Shown: positions 9,063 through 18,264 of the stretch, piece after piece
How the letters are laid out: every line of letters begins with the position of its first letter
Numbering within the stretch: position 1 is the first letter of the stretch
Assembly: GCA_020832285.1 (NCBI GenBank)
Contig: JAFIFB010000039.1
Location: 1-47,208 of the forward strand
Direction of reading: 5' to 3'
DNA from: Balneolaceae bacterium
GTDB lineage: Bacteria; Bacteroidota; Rhodothermia; Balneolales; Balneolaceae
DNA length: 47,208 bases
Program-made: the position numbers and the translations under genes
The notes under the pieces: generated by a model
What the model saw: only the letters and a program-made list of their open reading frames with translations
Told to the model about the DNA's origin: nothing
The model's database searches: none

Positions 9063-10370
9063 GTGAAATATATTTCAACAAATCACTCCTCGCCAGCAGT
9101 CTCTTTTTTTGAGGCTATGCGAAATGGCCTTGCACCAGATGGCGGACTATACATGCCCGCTGAAATCCCGGTTTTGCCCGATGAATTTTGGTCTTCGCTG
9201 CATGAACTGAGTTTTCAGGAAATCGCCTTCAGAATGGCCCGGCCTTTTTTTGAGGGAGAACTGACCGATTTTGAACTCCGGTCAGTGGCTGAAGATGCAT
9301 TCAATTTTCCTTTGGAGTTGGTTTCGGTTTCTGATGATCACTCTGTTCTTGAACTCTTTCATGGTCCCACACTTGCATTTAAAGATTTTGGCGCACGCTT
9401 TATGGCAAGGCTTTTCTCTGAACAGGCTCAAAAAGAGCAGAGGGAGGTTACGATTCTTGTAGCAACCTCTGGTGATACAGGTAGTGCAGTGGCACATGGA
9501 TTTTACAAAGTTCCGGGTGTAAAAGTCTGTCTTCTTTTTCCAAAAGGAAAAGTTAGCAAGCTGCAGGAGCAGCAGATGGCCACGCTTGGCGAAAACGTTA
9601 CAGCTCTTGAAGTGGAAGGTGTTTTTGATGATTGTCAGCGGCTGGTAAAACAGGCATTTACCGATGACGATCTTTCCAGTCAATTACAGCTCAGTTCAGC
9701 CAATTCCATCAACATAGCACGTTTGCTGCCACAGTCGTTTTATTATGCGTATGCACTGGGTGAACTGAAAAAGGAGGGAGCAAAAAATCCGGTTTTCTCA
9801 GTTCCGAGCGGCAATTTTGGAAACCTGACAGGAGGCCTTTTTGCCATGAAAATGGGAATGCCTGTTAAAACTTTTCTTGCTGCAACAAATGTAAATGATG
9901 TGGTACCAGAATTTTTAGCCGGGACTTCATTCACACCGAAAGATTCTATACAAACCATTTCGAACGCAATGGATGTAGGAAATCCAAGTAATTTTGCACG
10001 CATACAGCACCTGTTCGGACATTCCGATGAAGCGATTCGCCAACATTTGAAAGGTTATTCATTTACAGATGGTGAGACTCGCGAGACCATCCGGGAGACT
10101 CTTGAAATTCATAAATATCTGCTCTGTCCGCATACAGCCATTGGTTTTCGGGCTGGGGAGAGTTATCGGGCTGGCAGATCCGGGGAGACTTCGGTTGTGA
10201 CCCTTGCTACAGCTCATCCTGTGAAATTCCGTGATGTGATTGAATCTGAAACCGGCCATAAAATCGAAATCCCTGCACGATTGGAAAAGTGGCTCAACAG
10301 AGAAAAAGAGTCAGTGCTTATCGGAAAATCTTTTGATGAGTTTAAATCGTTTTTGATGGAAACTGCTTAA
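9063..10370 (+). CDS. thrC: Threonine synthase
   Basis: Converts O-phosphohomoserine to threonine with pyridoxal phosphate. The 435 residues fit the bacterial enzyme. The protein opens MKYISTNHSSP from a GTG codon at 9063, the usual ThrC N terminus. HGPTLAFKDFGARFMARLF carries the PLP-binding lysine, VATSGDTGSAVAHGF the phosphate-binding region, and SVPSGNFGNLTGG a further family motif. It ends the thrA-thrB-thrC run. Its last four bases overlap the 3' end of the convergent GNAT gene. Confidence 0.95.
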   Translation: MKYISTNHSSPAVSFFEAMRNGLAPDGGLYMPAEIPVLPDEFWSSLHELSFQEIAFRMARPFFEGELTDFELRSVAEDAFNFPLELVSVSDDHSVLELFHGPTLAFKDFGARFMARLFSEQAQKEQREVTILVATSGDTGSAVAHGFYKVPGVKVCLLFPKGKVSKLQEQQMATLGENVTALEVEGVFDDCQRLVKQAFTDDDLSSQLQLSSANSINIARLLPQSFYYAYALGELKKEGAKNPVFSVPSGNFGNLTGGLFAMKMGMPVKTFLAATNVNDVVPEFLAGTSFTPKDSIQTISNAMDVGNPSNFARIQHLFGHSDEAIRQHLKGYSFTDGETRETIRETLEIHKYLLCPHTAIGFRAGESYRAGRSGETSVVTLATAHPVKFRDVIESETGHKIEIPARLEKWLNREKESVLIGKSFDEFKSFLMETA

Positions 10371-10981
10371 TCGAGTTGTTTCAGCCAGAACACCATCTTT
10401 TTGGCCGTTTCTTCGGGCTGATCGATATCTTTCCACACATATTTGGCGGTAAGGCCCGGGTTCTTTTTATAACCGTATTTTTGCCAGATTGCATCCAGCG
10501 GCTGGTAACCGGGCGGTCGGAGCGGATGGTCATCAGGCCGGACTACTGCACAGAAACAGATCGTATCAAACCGGTTCATTTTTCGGGCGTGCTCTTCTCT
10601 TTCGTGCATAAGAGTGGAATAAATTCCCTGTCCTCTGTAATTGGCCTTTAATATCGATTCCCCGCAGTAAAATACTTTTTCAATGTCTGTTCCCCGGGCG
10701 GCAAATGGCTCTTTAAAATCATCGGTTTCATCTGTCATCGGCAGACCCGTGGATGCACCCACAATATCCTCTCCATCAAAAACCATCACTACAATACTTT
10801 CTTCAGACGTAAGGTAGGTGTTCAGGTATTTTTGTTCGTATTCAAGCGTTCCGTCATAGAGATAAGGAAACTCCCGGAACACTTCAATCCGCAATTTGGC
10901 AAGTTTGGGTATATATTTTTGAAGATCATTACCGGAGCGGGCTACTATCTTGAAATTCCTGTTCATAATTTTATTTTTCAC
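10367..10981 (-). CDS. GNAT-family N-acetyltransferase
   Basis: A 204-residue protein with the GNAT acetyl-CoA-binding motif A in ESILKANYRGQGIYSTLM (about residues 110-127), preceded by the strand IVVMVFDGEDIVGAS. Motif A R/Q-x-x-G-x-G/A is met by YRGQGI. The acceptor substrate cannot be told. A second in-frame ATG five codons in (10966) may be the real start; there is no clear Shine-Dalgarno site before either. It converges on thrC with a four-base overlap. Confidence 0.85.
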   Translation of the reverse strand: MKNKIMNRNFKIVARSGNDLQKYIPKLAKLRIEVFREFPYLYDGTLEYEQKYLNTYLTSEESIVVMVFDGEDIVGASTGLPMTDETDDFKEPFAARGTDIEKVFYCGESILKANYRGQGIYSTLMHEREEHARKMNRFDTICFCAVVRPDDHPLRPPGYQPLDAIWQKYGYKKNPGLTAKYVWKDIDQPEETAKKMVFWLKQLD

Positions 10982-11105
10982 TGAGTTAAATAGCTATGTT
11001 TTTAATTTTGAGTAAATTAAAAAAACTTCAAATACTATTGATTGACTAAGGAACAAAATTCTGATTTATCCGTTAACACTCGATTGAATAAAGGTTGTGC
11101 TTTTT

Positions 11106-13475
11106 ATGAATTATCTTAAGAAAAATCGATTACCTTCCTGGTTTCCTTACCTGATGGGCGGAGTGATTCTGCTTTCACTGTTGCCGGTCATATTTTTTGT
11201 GATGATCTGGCACGGCTCATTCGGCCCGGTCCCCGGTACGGATGAGCTATCTGAAATACGGAATTATCGCGCTTCCCAGGTATACTCTGCTGATCAGGAA
11301 CTGCTCGGAACTTACTACATTCAGAACCGTACTGAGATTTCTATCGATCAGGTGGACCCGGTAGTAGTGGATGCCCTTCTTGCTATTGAAGACATACGAT
11401 TTTATAATCACAACGGCATCGATTACCGGGCGCTGGCACGCGTGGGCATTCGTACACTGTTACTGGGTCAGAATAGCGGTGGCGGAAGTACCATCACCCA
11501 GCAGCTTGCCAAAAATCTCTATCCGAGAGAGCGAAACGGACCTTTTTATATTGTGGCTGATAAAATCCGTGAGATGATCATTGCCCGCCGGATGGAAAGT
11601 GTCTATGATAAAGATGAGATTCTGGCGCTCTATCTCAACAGTGTTTCATTTGGGGAGGAGATCTACGGAATCGATATGGCTTCACGCCGCTTTTTTAACA
11701 AACGACCATCCGATCTTGAACTTCATGAGGCTGCAACTCTGACCGGAATGCTCAGGGCAACATCGTGGTATAATCCTCACCGTAATCCGGATAGTGCCCG
11801 GCAGCGGCGTAATGTGGTGATACGCCAGATGGAAAAGTATGATATGATTACAGCAGAGGAAGCCGACCGGTACGTCGAAAAACCTATGGAAACCCGATAC
11901 AGCCGCATTACAGAAAGTGATGGCCCTGCACCCTATTTTCGGGAACATGTGCGAGGTGAAGTGCTCCGTATTCTGGAAAACGAAGAGGCACTGGACGGAG
12001 AAACCTATAATTTGTACACCGATGGTCTGATTATTCAAACAACGGTGGATTCTCGGATTCAGAAAGCCGCGGAAGATGCCGTGGCCACACAACTCAAGAA
12101 CCTTCAAAACCGGTTTGACGGTGAGCGGGCCGCTGGTTCGGTTTTTGCAGACAGAGACGATCCTGCCGTTCTTTGGGCCTGGCGGCAGTCCGATCATTAC
12201 CGGCAGCTCCGGGAAGATGGTTTTTCTGATGAAGAGATCGAAGATGTCCTTTACACTCCGGCAATTACGAGGATTTATACATGGAATGGCTATGAAGAGC
12301 GTGAACTTTCTCCCTACGATCTGAATCGGCATTATATCTCATTTCTAAATACCGGGTTTCTGGCAATGCATCCCGAAAACGGCCATATTTTGGCATGGGT
12401 GGGAGGTATCAATCATCGCTATTTTAAATACGATCATGTGAAATCGAGACGACAACCCGGTTCAGCATTCAAGCCAATTGTCTATAGCGCCGCACTCGAA
12501 TCGGGTATGCAGCCTTGTGATTATCAGCGAAATATTTTGTCAATTTATGAAGATTATGAGGAGTGGATGCCCCGCAATGTGCGTGACGAGTATGGCGGAA
12601 GATATTCCATACAGGGTGCACTGGCGCAATCGATCAACACGATTGCAGTGGAAGTTCTTATGGAAACCGGAATCCGGAATGTGCAGCATACTGCGGCCGG
12701 TATGGGCATTCAGTCTGTCATTCCCCCTGAGCCGTCTGTAGCCCTTGGAACGGCTGAAGTTTCCCTGCTTGAATTAACCACTGCCTACACAACATTTTTG
12801 AACGGTGGGAAACCGGCAACTCCAAAAACCATCAAAGCTATTTATAATTCAGAAGGAGAATTAATTTATGATTTTTCGGGTGAAGAATCTGGGCAAAGCG
12901 GTTCTCTTACTGATGCAATCAGGCAAAGTTTCCCGGGAAGCAGGCCGGATGGAAATGCCATATCTGAAGAAACAGCCGGTGCAATGGTGCAGATGCTCTC
13001 CAAAGTAGTGAATGAGGGAACCGGCCATAATCTGAGATCTCAGTTTGGAATCCGGCATGCCGTAGCAGGCAAAACCGGAACGACACAAAACTTCTCGGAC
13101 GGATGGTTTGTGGGAATGACACCCGATATGGTCTTTGGAAGCTGGGTGGGCGGGTCCAGTCCGCGTGTTCGTTTCAGCAGTAACATGGGATACGCTTCAC
13201 AAACAGCCTTGCCAGTTGCAGGATATTTTTTGAATAATCTTCGTGGACAGAATGGTCTTGAAGCCCAGCGAAATCAATTTACAGCCGAACAAACCCATAC
13301 AAGTTTTGATATGTCGTGCCCCGATTTTCAGGATGACAGGTTCAGGGACAGGCTTCGTGATTTTTTCAGCGGAAGAGATTCAGAGGACCCAAGGGTGGTT
13401 GAAGAAAAGGAAGAAGAGCGGAGTCGTAATGTTTTTCGCCGACTTGGCGGAATCTTTTCAAGAGACAGGAACTGA
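11106..13475 (+). CDS. Class A penicillin-binding protein (PBP1A/1C type)
   Basis: Bifunctional peptidoglycan glycosyltransferase/transpeptidase anchored in the inner membrane. An N-terminal membrane helix (about residues 10-35) is followed by a GT51 domain with EDIRFYNHNGIDY (catalytic Glu) and GGGSTITQQLAKNLYP. The transpeptidase domain has the nucleophile Ser453 in SAFK, the SIN triad at 509-511 and KTGTT at 656-660, so all catalytic motifs are present. The tail after about 720 is charged and may be disordered. I chose the ATG at 11106 over the in-frame GTG at 11097 because an AAAGG lies about 11 bases before it. It appears monocistronic or linked to the CIA30 gene 45 bases downstream. Confidence 0.93.
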   Translation: MNYLKKNRLPSWFPYLMGGVILLSLLPVIFFVMIWHGSFGPVPGTDELSEIRNYRASQVYSADQELLGTYYIQNRTEISIDQVDPVVVDALLAIEDIRFYNHNGIDYRALARVGIRTLLLGQNSGGGSTITQQLAKNLYPRERNGPFYIVADKIREMIIARRMESVYDKDEILALYLNSVSFGEEIYGIDMASRRFFNKRPSDLELHEAATLTGMLRATSWYNPHRNPDSARQRRNVVIRQMEKYDMITAEEADRYVEKPMETRYSRITESDGPAPYFREHVRGEVLRILENEEALDGETYNLYTDGLIIQTTVDSRIQKAAEDAVATQLKNLQNRFDGERAAGSVFADRDDPAVLWAWRQSDHYRQLREDGFSDEEIEDVLYTPAITRIYTWNGYEERELSPYDLNRHYISFLNTGFLAMHPENGHILAWVGGINHRYFKYDHVKSRRQPGSAFKPIVYSAALESGMQPCDYQRNILSIYEDYEEWMPRNVRDEYGGRYSIQGALAQSINTIAVEVLMETGIRNVQHTAAGMGIQSVIPPEPSVALGTAEVSLLELTTAYTTFLNGGKPATPKTIKAIYNSEGELIYDFSGEESGQSGSLTDAIRQSFPGSRPDGNAISEETAGAMVQMLSKVVNEGTGHNLRSQFGIRHAVAGKTGTTQNFSDGWFVGMTPDMVFGSWVGGSSPRVRFSSNMGYASQTALPVAGYFLNNLRGQNGLEAQRNQFTAEQTHTSFDMSCPDFQDDRFRDRLRDFFSGRDSEDPRVVEEKEEERSRNVFRRLGGIFSRDRN

Positions 13476-13520
13476 ATCGTTATTTTGAAATGATTTTACA
13501 GTGACAGATGTTTCATTGTC

Positions 13521-14048
13521 ATGAATAATTACAAACACTCGGTACTGATTACGGATTTTACAAACCTTGCCTCTCAAAAATGGAAAATTGTAAATGATGG
13601 AGTGATGGGTGGTATTTCACAAAGCCAATTTCAGATCAATGATGCGGGTAATGGAGTTTTCATCGGACGTGTTTCTCTGGAAAATAATGGCGGGTTCGCA
13701 TCCGTGAAAAACATCATACCAATGAATATGGAGAATTACCATTACATCTTGTTGAAAGTGAAAGGCGATGGAAAGAGCTATAGCTTTCGTTTCAAAACCG
13801 GTACCGGAAATGCACTCCATAATTGGGTGTACCATTCCCGCTTTAAGACAAAAAAAGATGAATGGATTACAGTAGAGTTACCATTTAATAGTTTTATTCC
13901 TAAACATCGCGGAAAAACTCTTGAGAATGTTCCGGCCCCATCACTTTCAAAAATAAAAGAGTATGGATTTTTGATCAGTGAAAAGCAGGAGGGTGATTTT
14001 CGGCTGGAGATCGATTTTGTAAAAGCTTTAAGCTCAGATTCCAGCTGA
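13521..14048 (+). CDS. CIA30-family protein
   Basis: A 175-residue protein resembling the CIA30 (complex I intermediate-associated protein 30) beta-sandwich family. Supporting blocks are the N-terminal W-x-I-V-N-D-G-V-M-G-G-I-S segment (about residues 20-32), GFASVKNI, the KGDGKSYSFRFKTG strand, and the ITVELPFNSFIPKHRG stretch that ends in a predicted carbohydrate-binding-like fold. Bacterial CIA30 proteins have no settled function despite the mitochondrial name. No signal peptide is visible. It follows the penicillin-binding protein by 45 bases. Confidence 0.82.
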   Translation: MNNYKHSVLITDFTNLASQKWKIVNDGVMGGISQSQFQINDAGNGVFIGRVSLENNGGFASVKNIIPMNMENYHYILLKVKGDGKSYSFRFKTGTGNALHNWVYHSRFKTKKDEWITVELPFNSFIPKHRGKTLENVPAPSLSKIKEYGFLISEKQEGDFRLEIDFVKALSSDSS

Positions 14049-14304
14049 TTATAAATCGGAATATTAAAGTGTGCCTCTAACTCATGTTTCGCAAAATGGC
14101 GATGCAGTGGCAAAAAATAAATGGAAATATGTATATATATTATACCCGGCCTTCAATCAGTTGGCGGGAACAGGTTGTTTTCAGCGACGCTTTGGCAGCA
14201 TTTTATACCGGCCGGATCTTTGACTACGGTCAATGAGTGTAATGGACCATTACCCCACGGGGATCCCTTTGGGAAAAGGGTGCCGCGTCGATGAAAAGCC
14301 CGCC

Positions 14305-14372
14305 GTCAAGTGATTCACAGCCTTGACTTTTTGGTCCTTTTGGGTCAAGCCAAAAGGACAGTATAAGTCAAG
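14305..14372 (+). repeat. Compound inverted repeat with four GTCAAG/CTTGAC units
   Basis: GTCCTTTTGG (14334-14343) and CCAAAAGGAC (14350-14359) form a perfect 10-bp stem around the loop GTCAAG. The hexamer GTCAAG also occurs at 14305-14310 and 14367-14372, and its complement CTTGAC at 14322-14327. This lies in the 470-base gap 14049-14518, between the 3' ends of two convergent genes, in which I see no gene. A short dispersed repeat is the likely explanation. Confidence 0.55.
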
Positions 14373-14518
14373 CCGATAAAATTGATTTCTAAATCAAAAA
14401 TTGGGTCAACTTCTCAAAAGTAAGATTTATTAGAATTTTTGGAAATAATGGATTTAACACTACAAATCGTTCTTTAAAAGCCATTGAAAAAGATTTTTAT
14501 GATTTTTCGAAAGTTGAG

Positions 14519-15226
14519 CTAAATAATATTCATATCATCATCCCACTCGGCAATACGGTTGCGATCTTCCTCTTTGATGCATTCCTCGAGCGTTTTCTGA
14601 TCATATTCAAGCCCATGCTTTTCCAGTACCTCCTGGGGGACTCCATCCCAGAAACCGGGCCGGTTTCCTTGATAACCGAGATATTCCACACCCATCTGTG
14701 AAGTGAAAAATCCGGTTGCGGTTAAATCACGCATCCGGTTGAAAAAGCGCACACCATACTGCATGTCCGGTTCGGCTTCATCGGGCCAGGCAATTTTATC
14801 GATGATTTCAAGCCTCTCTTCTTCACTGCATTCCAGAAAAGGTTTTTCAAAATGCCGGTTGCACTGATTATTGAGCCACATCAGCCCGCCGCGTGTTACT
14901 AACTGAAAGGGGGGGTAATCTTTCATCATAAATTCGATAAAGTCAGGAACACCCGCATCGGTTGCACTGCCCGATTCATCATCGGCAGGAATTATGATAT
15001 CGGCCAGTACTTTCACCATCTCAAATTCGGTTTCGGTAAAAAATTGCTCAGCGTGAAGTCGACTGTCGATCTCTTTTTCGTAATCGGTTCGCCCATAGCC
15101 ATGGCCATTTTCCCGTATTATATTTTCACTGATACGCTGATCTTCTTCAGTGCAGCCGGTAGCCATAAAAAGACCGGCTCCTACACCTCCGGCAAGTAAC
15201 AATTTCAGGTGTTCACGTCTGTCCAT
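14519..15226 (-). CDS. Gluconate 2-dehydrogenase subunit 3-like lipoprotein
   Basis: A 235-residue partner protein of periplasmic GMC dehydrogenases. The N terminus DRREHLKLLLAGG resembles a twin-arginine signal and ends in a lipobox-like MATGC (Cys at about residue 25), so it may be Tat-exported and lipidated. The mature part contains EFEMVKVLADIIIPAD, the usual subunit 3 opening. In this family the small subunit carries the flavoprotein, which has no signal of its own, through the Tat system. It lies downstream of the GMC gene on the same strand, 150 bases apart. The real substrate is unknown; gluconate is only the family label. Confidence 0.87.
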   Translation of the reverse strand: MDRREHLKLLLAGGVGAGLFMATGCTEEDQRISENIIRENGHGYGRTDYEKEIDSRLHAEQFFTETEFEMVKVLADIIIPADDESGSATDAGVPDFIEFMMKDYPPFQLVTRGGLMWLNNQCNRHFEKPFLECSEEERLEIIDKIAWPDEAEPDMQYGVRFFNRMRDLTATGFFTSQMGVEYLGYQGNRPGFWDGVPQEVLEKHGLEYDQKTLEECIKEEDRNRIAEWDDDMNII

Positions 15227-15269
15227 AATAATCGGTTTTATTGATACTTGTGCGTCTACAAAGTTCGGA

Positions 15270-15302
15270 TTCGACAGACGAGAAAAGCACTCGTCAGTCG
15301 AA
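15270..15302 (-). other. Long stem-loop between the GMC and subunit 3 genes
   Basis: TTCGACAGACGAG (15270-15282) pairs with CTCGTCAGTCGAA (15290-15302), 12 of 13 positions, with a seven-base loop. It lies in the intercistronic gap. No T-run follows on the minus strand, so mRNA stability or processing is more likely than termination. Confidence 0.45.
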
Positions 15303-15331
15303 GGTTAGATTTAATAATAATGAAAAAGTAC

Positions 15332-15350
15332 AACGGGTCGCTGACCCGTT
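15332..15350 (-). terminator. Terminator-like hairpin after the GMC gene
   Basis: AACGGGTC (15332-15339) and GACCCGTT (15343-15350) form a perfect 8-bp stem with a three-base loop, 26 bases past the GMC stop codon. On the minus strand it is followed by GTACTTTTTC, a short T-run. It may act as a partial terminator that lowers expression of the small-subunit gene relative to the GMC gene. Confidence 0.45.
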
Positions 15351-15376
15351 CCGGTTCCGAGCTGCGGCTGAGAACG

Positions 15377-17116
15377 TTACAAATTTCCCTTTCTCATCTC
15401 TTCCGCGATATAGTCCGATGTTCGCCAGGATAGGGCCATAATAGTCCATGTCGGGTTTTTATCGGCCTGGGAAACAAATTGTCCGGCATCCACCACAAAA
15501 AGGTTTTTGCACTCATGGGCCTGGGCATACTCGTTGAGCACGGAAGTAGTCGGGTCAGTTCCCATTCTCGTGGTACCCACTTCGTGAATAATGCGGCCTG
15601 GTGTATGGAGGCCGTAATTCGCCTCCGGGCCGGGCCTGTTACCGACAAGGGTGCCGCCCATTGCTGTCAGGATATCCTCGAAAGTGTCATGCATGTGCTG
15701 CGCCTGTTTCAGTTCATGTTCACTCCAGGAGTAGTTGAATCGCAGAACGGGAATTCCGAATTTGTCAACAGTGTCCGGATCGATTTCACAGTAATTATCA
15801 TAACGGGCTACACACTCACCCCGACCCGATATACCCACGGTTGAACCGAACATTTTACGTATATCTTTTTTGAGTCCTTCACCATAACCACCATTGGGAG
15901 AGGGATTCCCGAATTCATCTTTTACATGATGGCGCATGGTATGCATGTTGAAGCCGGTTCCGTACATCGGCATTGACATTCCGCCCCAGTATTCAAGATG
16001 GTAGCCGCGGGGAAAATCCATTTGGGCATTATCGAGCCACCAGGGAGTGTATACATGCATTCCGCCCACCCCATCTTCATTAAAACGGTCGCGGTCAATC
16101 AACTCAGGCAGAACAGCCATCCGGTCAGCCCCGGTCGAATCGTGCAGGTATCTGCCCACAACCCCGCTTCCGTTGGCCAGCCCGTCGGGGTGCTGTGCGG
16201 ATTTAGAATTGAGCAGTATTCGGGCTGTTTCGCAGGCTGATGCCCCAAGCACAACTGTACGTGCTTTTACGTGATACTCCTGCATATCTTCCTTGCTGAT
16301 GTAGATTACACCTGTGGCAAGACCGTCGCCATCAGTGGTCACTTCCCGTACCATCGCATTGGTGTATAACTCTACGTTCCCGCGCCTCATGGCAGGCTGA
16401 ACCAGGCAAGTTCCCGAAGAAAAATCGGCATAAATATTACAGGCGCGGTTGCACTGCCTGCAGTAAAAGCAGGCTCCGCGTTCATCATTTACACGGCGTG
16501 TCAGAACTGATAAACGGGAGGGAATCACTGGGATATCTACACTTTCAGCCGCTTTTTTGATGTAGAGTTCATGAAGGCGCGGTTTGGGAGGAGGAAGAAA
16601 ATAGCCGTCAGGGTCATCTTCCAGTCCTTCGTTAGTGCCAAATACACCGATCAGTTTATCCACTTTGTCATAATAGGGACTGATATCCTCATACCCGATG
16701 GGCCAGTCTTCCCCAAGCCCGTCAATACTTTTTCGTTTAAAATCTTTCGGGCCGAAACGAAGGGAAATTCTGCCCCAATGATTGGTTCTTCCGCCCAGCA
16801 TTCGCGAACGAAACCAGTCGAATGAAGTGCCGTTTTTTCGGTTATAGGGCTCGCCATCAATTTCCCAGCCGCCCCAGGCTGCATCAAAATCACCAAAGGG
16901 GCGAATGGTACTTGCTCCTCTCCGCGGGGATTCCCATGGCCATCTGAGCTGGGTGCGATACTCTTCCTGTGCAGGATCGTAAAAACCACCCGCTTCCAAA
17001 ACTGCTACTGAAAGCCCGGCTTCAGCAAGAACTTTAGCCGCCATACCACCGCCTGCACCGGAACCCACAATTGCCACATCATATTGATTATCTGAAGACT
17101 GGATTTCAAAACTCAT
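15377..17116 (-). CDS. GMC-family oxidoreductase (dehydrogenase large subunit)
   Basis: A 579-residue FAD-dependent alcohol or sugar dehydrogenase. The dinucleotide-binding motif [13 protein letters not shown] lies at residues 17-29, the adjacent VAVLEAGG strand follows, and the [14 protein letters not shown] block near residue 110 fits the FAD attachment region of this subgroup. A Cys-rich segment, [12 protein letters not shown], occurs at about 217-228, as in other large subunits of the gluconate-dehydrogenase type. The C-terminal [14 protein letters not shown] and [17 protein letters not shown] blocks are typical. It has no signal peptide, so export would depend on the Tat-type partner encoded downstream. 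No cytochrome c subunit gene is next to it. Confidence 0.92.
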   Translation of the reverse strand: MSFEIQSSDNQYDVAIVGSGAGGGMAAKVLAEAGLSVAVLEAGGFYDPAQEEYRTQLRWPWESPRRGASTIRPFGDFDAAWGGWEIDGEPYNRKNGTSFDWFRSRMLGGRTNHWGRISLRFGPKDFKRKSIDGLGEDWPIGYEDISPYYDKVDKLIGVFGTNEGLEDDPDGYFLPPPKPRLHELYIKKAAESVDIPVIPSRLSVLTRRVNDERGACFYCRQCNRACNIYADFSSGTCLVQPAMRRGNVELYTNAMVREVTTDGDGLATGVIYISKEDMQEYHVKARTVVLGASACETARILLNSKSAQHPDGLANGSGVVGRYLHDSTGADRMAVLPELIDRDRFNEDGVGGMHVYTPWWLDNAQMDFPRGYHLEYWGGMSMPMYGTGFNMHTMRHHVKDEFGNPSPNGGYGEGLKKDIRKMFGSTVGISGRGECVARYDNYCEIDPDTVDKFGIPVLRFNYSWSEHELKQAQHMHDTFEDILTAMGGTLVGNRPGPEANYGLHTPGRIIHEVGTTRMGTDPTTSVLNEYAQAHECKNLFVVDAGQFVSQADKNPTWTIMALSWRTSDYIAEEMRKGNL

Positions 17117-17313
17117 AAAATTTCGTAATCATTTATTTGGGATAGCTGGATCTGATTTGTCAAATAGATTACAATTTTTTTGTCAGAATCTGAAACCGGA
17201 ATCTGATTCTGGAAGCGGTTCCGTTCAATGCGTTTTATTTTATTCAGACAACTGCCGGATATTCAACCCTGAAACCAGAAAATTTAACTTGACAAGTAAG
17301 GGGTATTGAAGTA

Positions 17314-17341
17314 TTATTTATCGTATAATTACGATAAATAA
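17314..17341 (+). promoter_or_regulatory. 12-4-12 palindromic operator overlapping a TATAAT box before arsM
   Basis: Bases 17314-17325 are the perfect reverse complement of 17330-17341, with a four-base spacer. The core reads ATCGTATAATTACGAT. A TATAAT hexamer (17324-17329) lies in the centre, so a bound repressor would block the promoter. Dyads of this size before arsenic genes are usually bound by ArsR-family repressors; the regulator itself is not in the window. A TTGACA at 17289 is 29 bases from the TATAAT, too far for a normal -35. Confidence 0.6.
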
Positions 17342-17342
17342 A

Positions 17343-18254
17343 TTGGAGGCACCCATTACCATCGAAAATACCAAAACAAAATGTACCGCAGAAAGCGTAA
17401 AAAAGTGGGAATTTTCAGGGTTATTGTTTCCGGACTATAAAAAAATTACTGCTGATATGATAAAACTGAATGATCAAAAAACAACAAAAAAACTGGTTCT
17501 GGAGAAATACGATTCAATAGGCAGGGCTGCTCAGTCAAGAGATTCGAAAGGTTGTTGTGGCTCGGCTGAATATGAAATTTTTGCCGATGACTATACAGAA
17601 CTGCATGGATATAATTCTGAAGCAGACCTGGGTCTTGGCTGTGGCTTACCGACAGAGTTTGCTCATATCAAGCCGGGTGATACCGTAGTGGATCTGGGTT
17701 CGGGCGCAGGTAATGACTGCTTTGTAGCCAGGCAACTGACCGGAGCAGAGGGCAGGGTGATCGGACTGGATTTTTCCCCTGCAATGATAGCTCGTGCGAA
17801 AGAAAATGCATTGAAATTGGATTATAATAATGTAGAGTTTCTTCAGGGTGATATCGAACAGAATCCGATTAGAAATGACAAAGCTGATGTGGTGGTCAGT
17901 AACTGTGTGATGAACCTCGTACCCGATAAACAGAAAGCGTTTCGGGAAACATACCGAATCCTAAAATCAGGCGGGCATTTCAGCATTTCTGATATTGTAA
18001 CAGAGGGAGAACTCCCTGAAGAAATCAGAAAAGATGCTGAACTATACGCCGGCTGTGTGGCAGGAGCCATCGACCGGAAAGAATATCTCCGGATTGTTGA
18101 AAACGCAGGTTTTAAAAACCTGAAGGTTCAGAAAATTAAAAAAATTGAACTTCCTGATAACATTCTTCTCAAAACAATATCGCAGATTGAACTGACCGCA
18201 TTTCGCGATTCGGGAGCGGGAATTTTCAGCATTACACTCTATGCAGAGAAATAA
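17343..18254 (+). CDS. arsM: Arsenite S-adenosylmethionine methyltransferase
   Basis: Methylates arsenite to methylated arsenicals using S-adenosylmethionine, a detoxification step in the cytoplasm. The SAM site VVDLGSGAGNDCFVA and following GLDFSPAMIARAKE are clear. Cysteines expected to bind arsenic are present: GCCGS near residue 60, the Cys of GLGCGLP, the NCVMNL motif and YAGCVAGAI. The start is uncertain. The frame opens at a TTG (17343) overlapping a strong GGAGG; an in-frame ATT (17355) is well spaced from that GGAGG; and the ATG at 17457 would give the N terminus most like the family (MIKLNDQKTTKKLVLEKY). No arsR, arsB or arsC is adjacent, so it stands alone behind a palindromic operator. 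Confidence 0.9.
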   Translation: MEAPITIENTKTKCTAESVKKWEFSGLLFPDYKKITADMIKLNDQKTTKKLVLEKYDSIGRAAQSRDSKGCCGSAEYEIFADDYTELHGYNSEADLGLGCGLPTEFAHIKPGDTVVDLGSGAGNDCFVARQLTGAEGRVIGLDFSPAMIARAKENALKLDYNNVEFLQGDIEQNPIRNDKADVVVSNCVMNLVPDKQKAFRETYRILKSGGHFSISDIVTEGELPEEIRKDAELYAGCVAGAIDRKEYLRIVENAGFKNLKVQKIKKIELPDNILLKTISQIELTAFRDSGAGIFSITLYAEK

Positions 18255-18264
18255 AACCGGTATT

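Noticed and set aside
17289-17329. TTGACA and TATAAT as a normal promoter for arsM
   Set aside because: The hexamers are 29 bases apart, too far for a standard sigma-70 promoter, so the -35 is unassigned.
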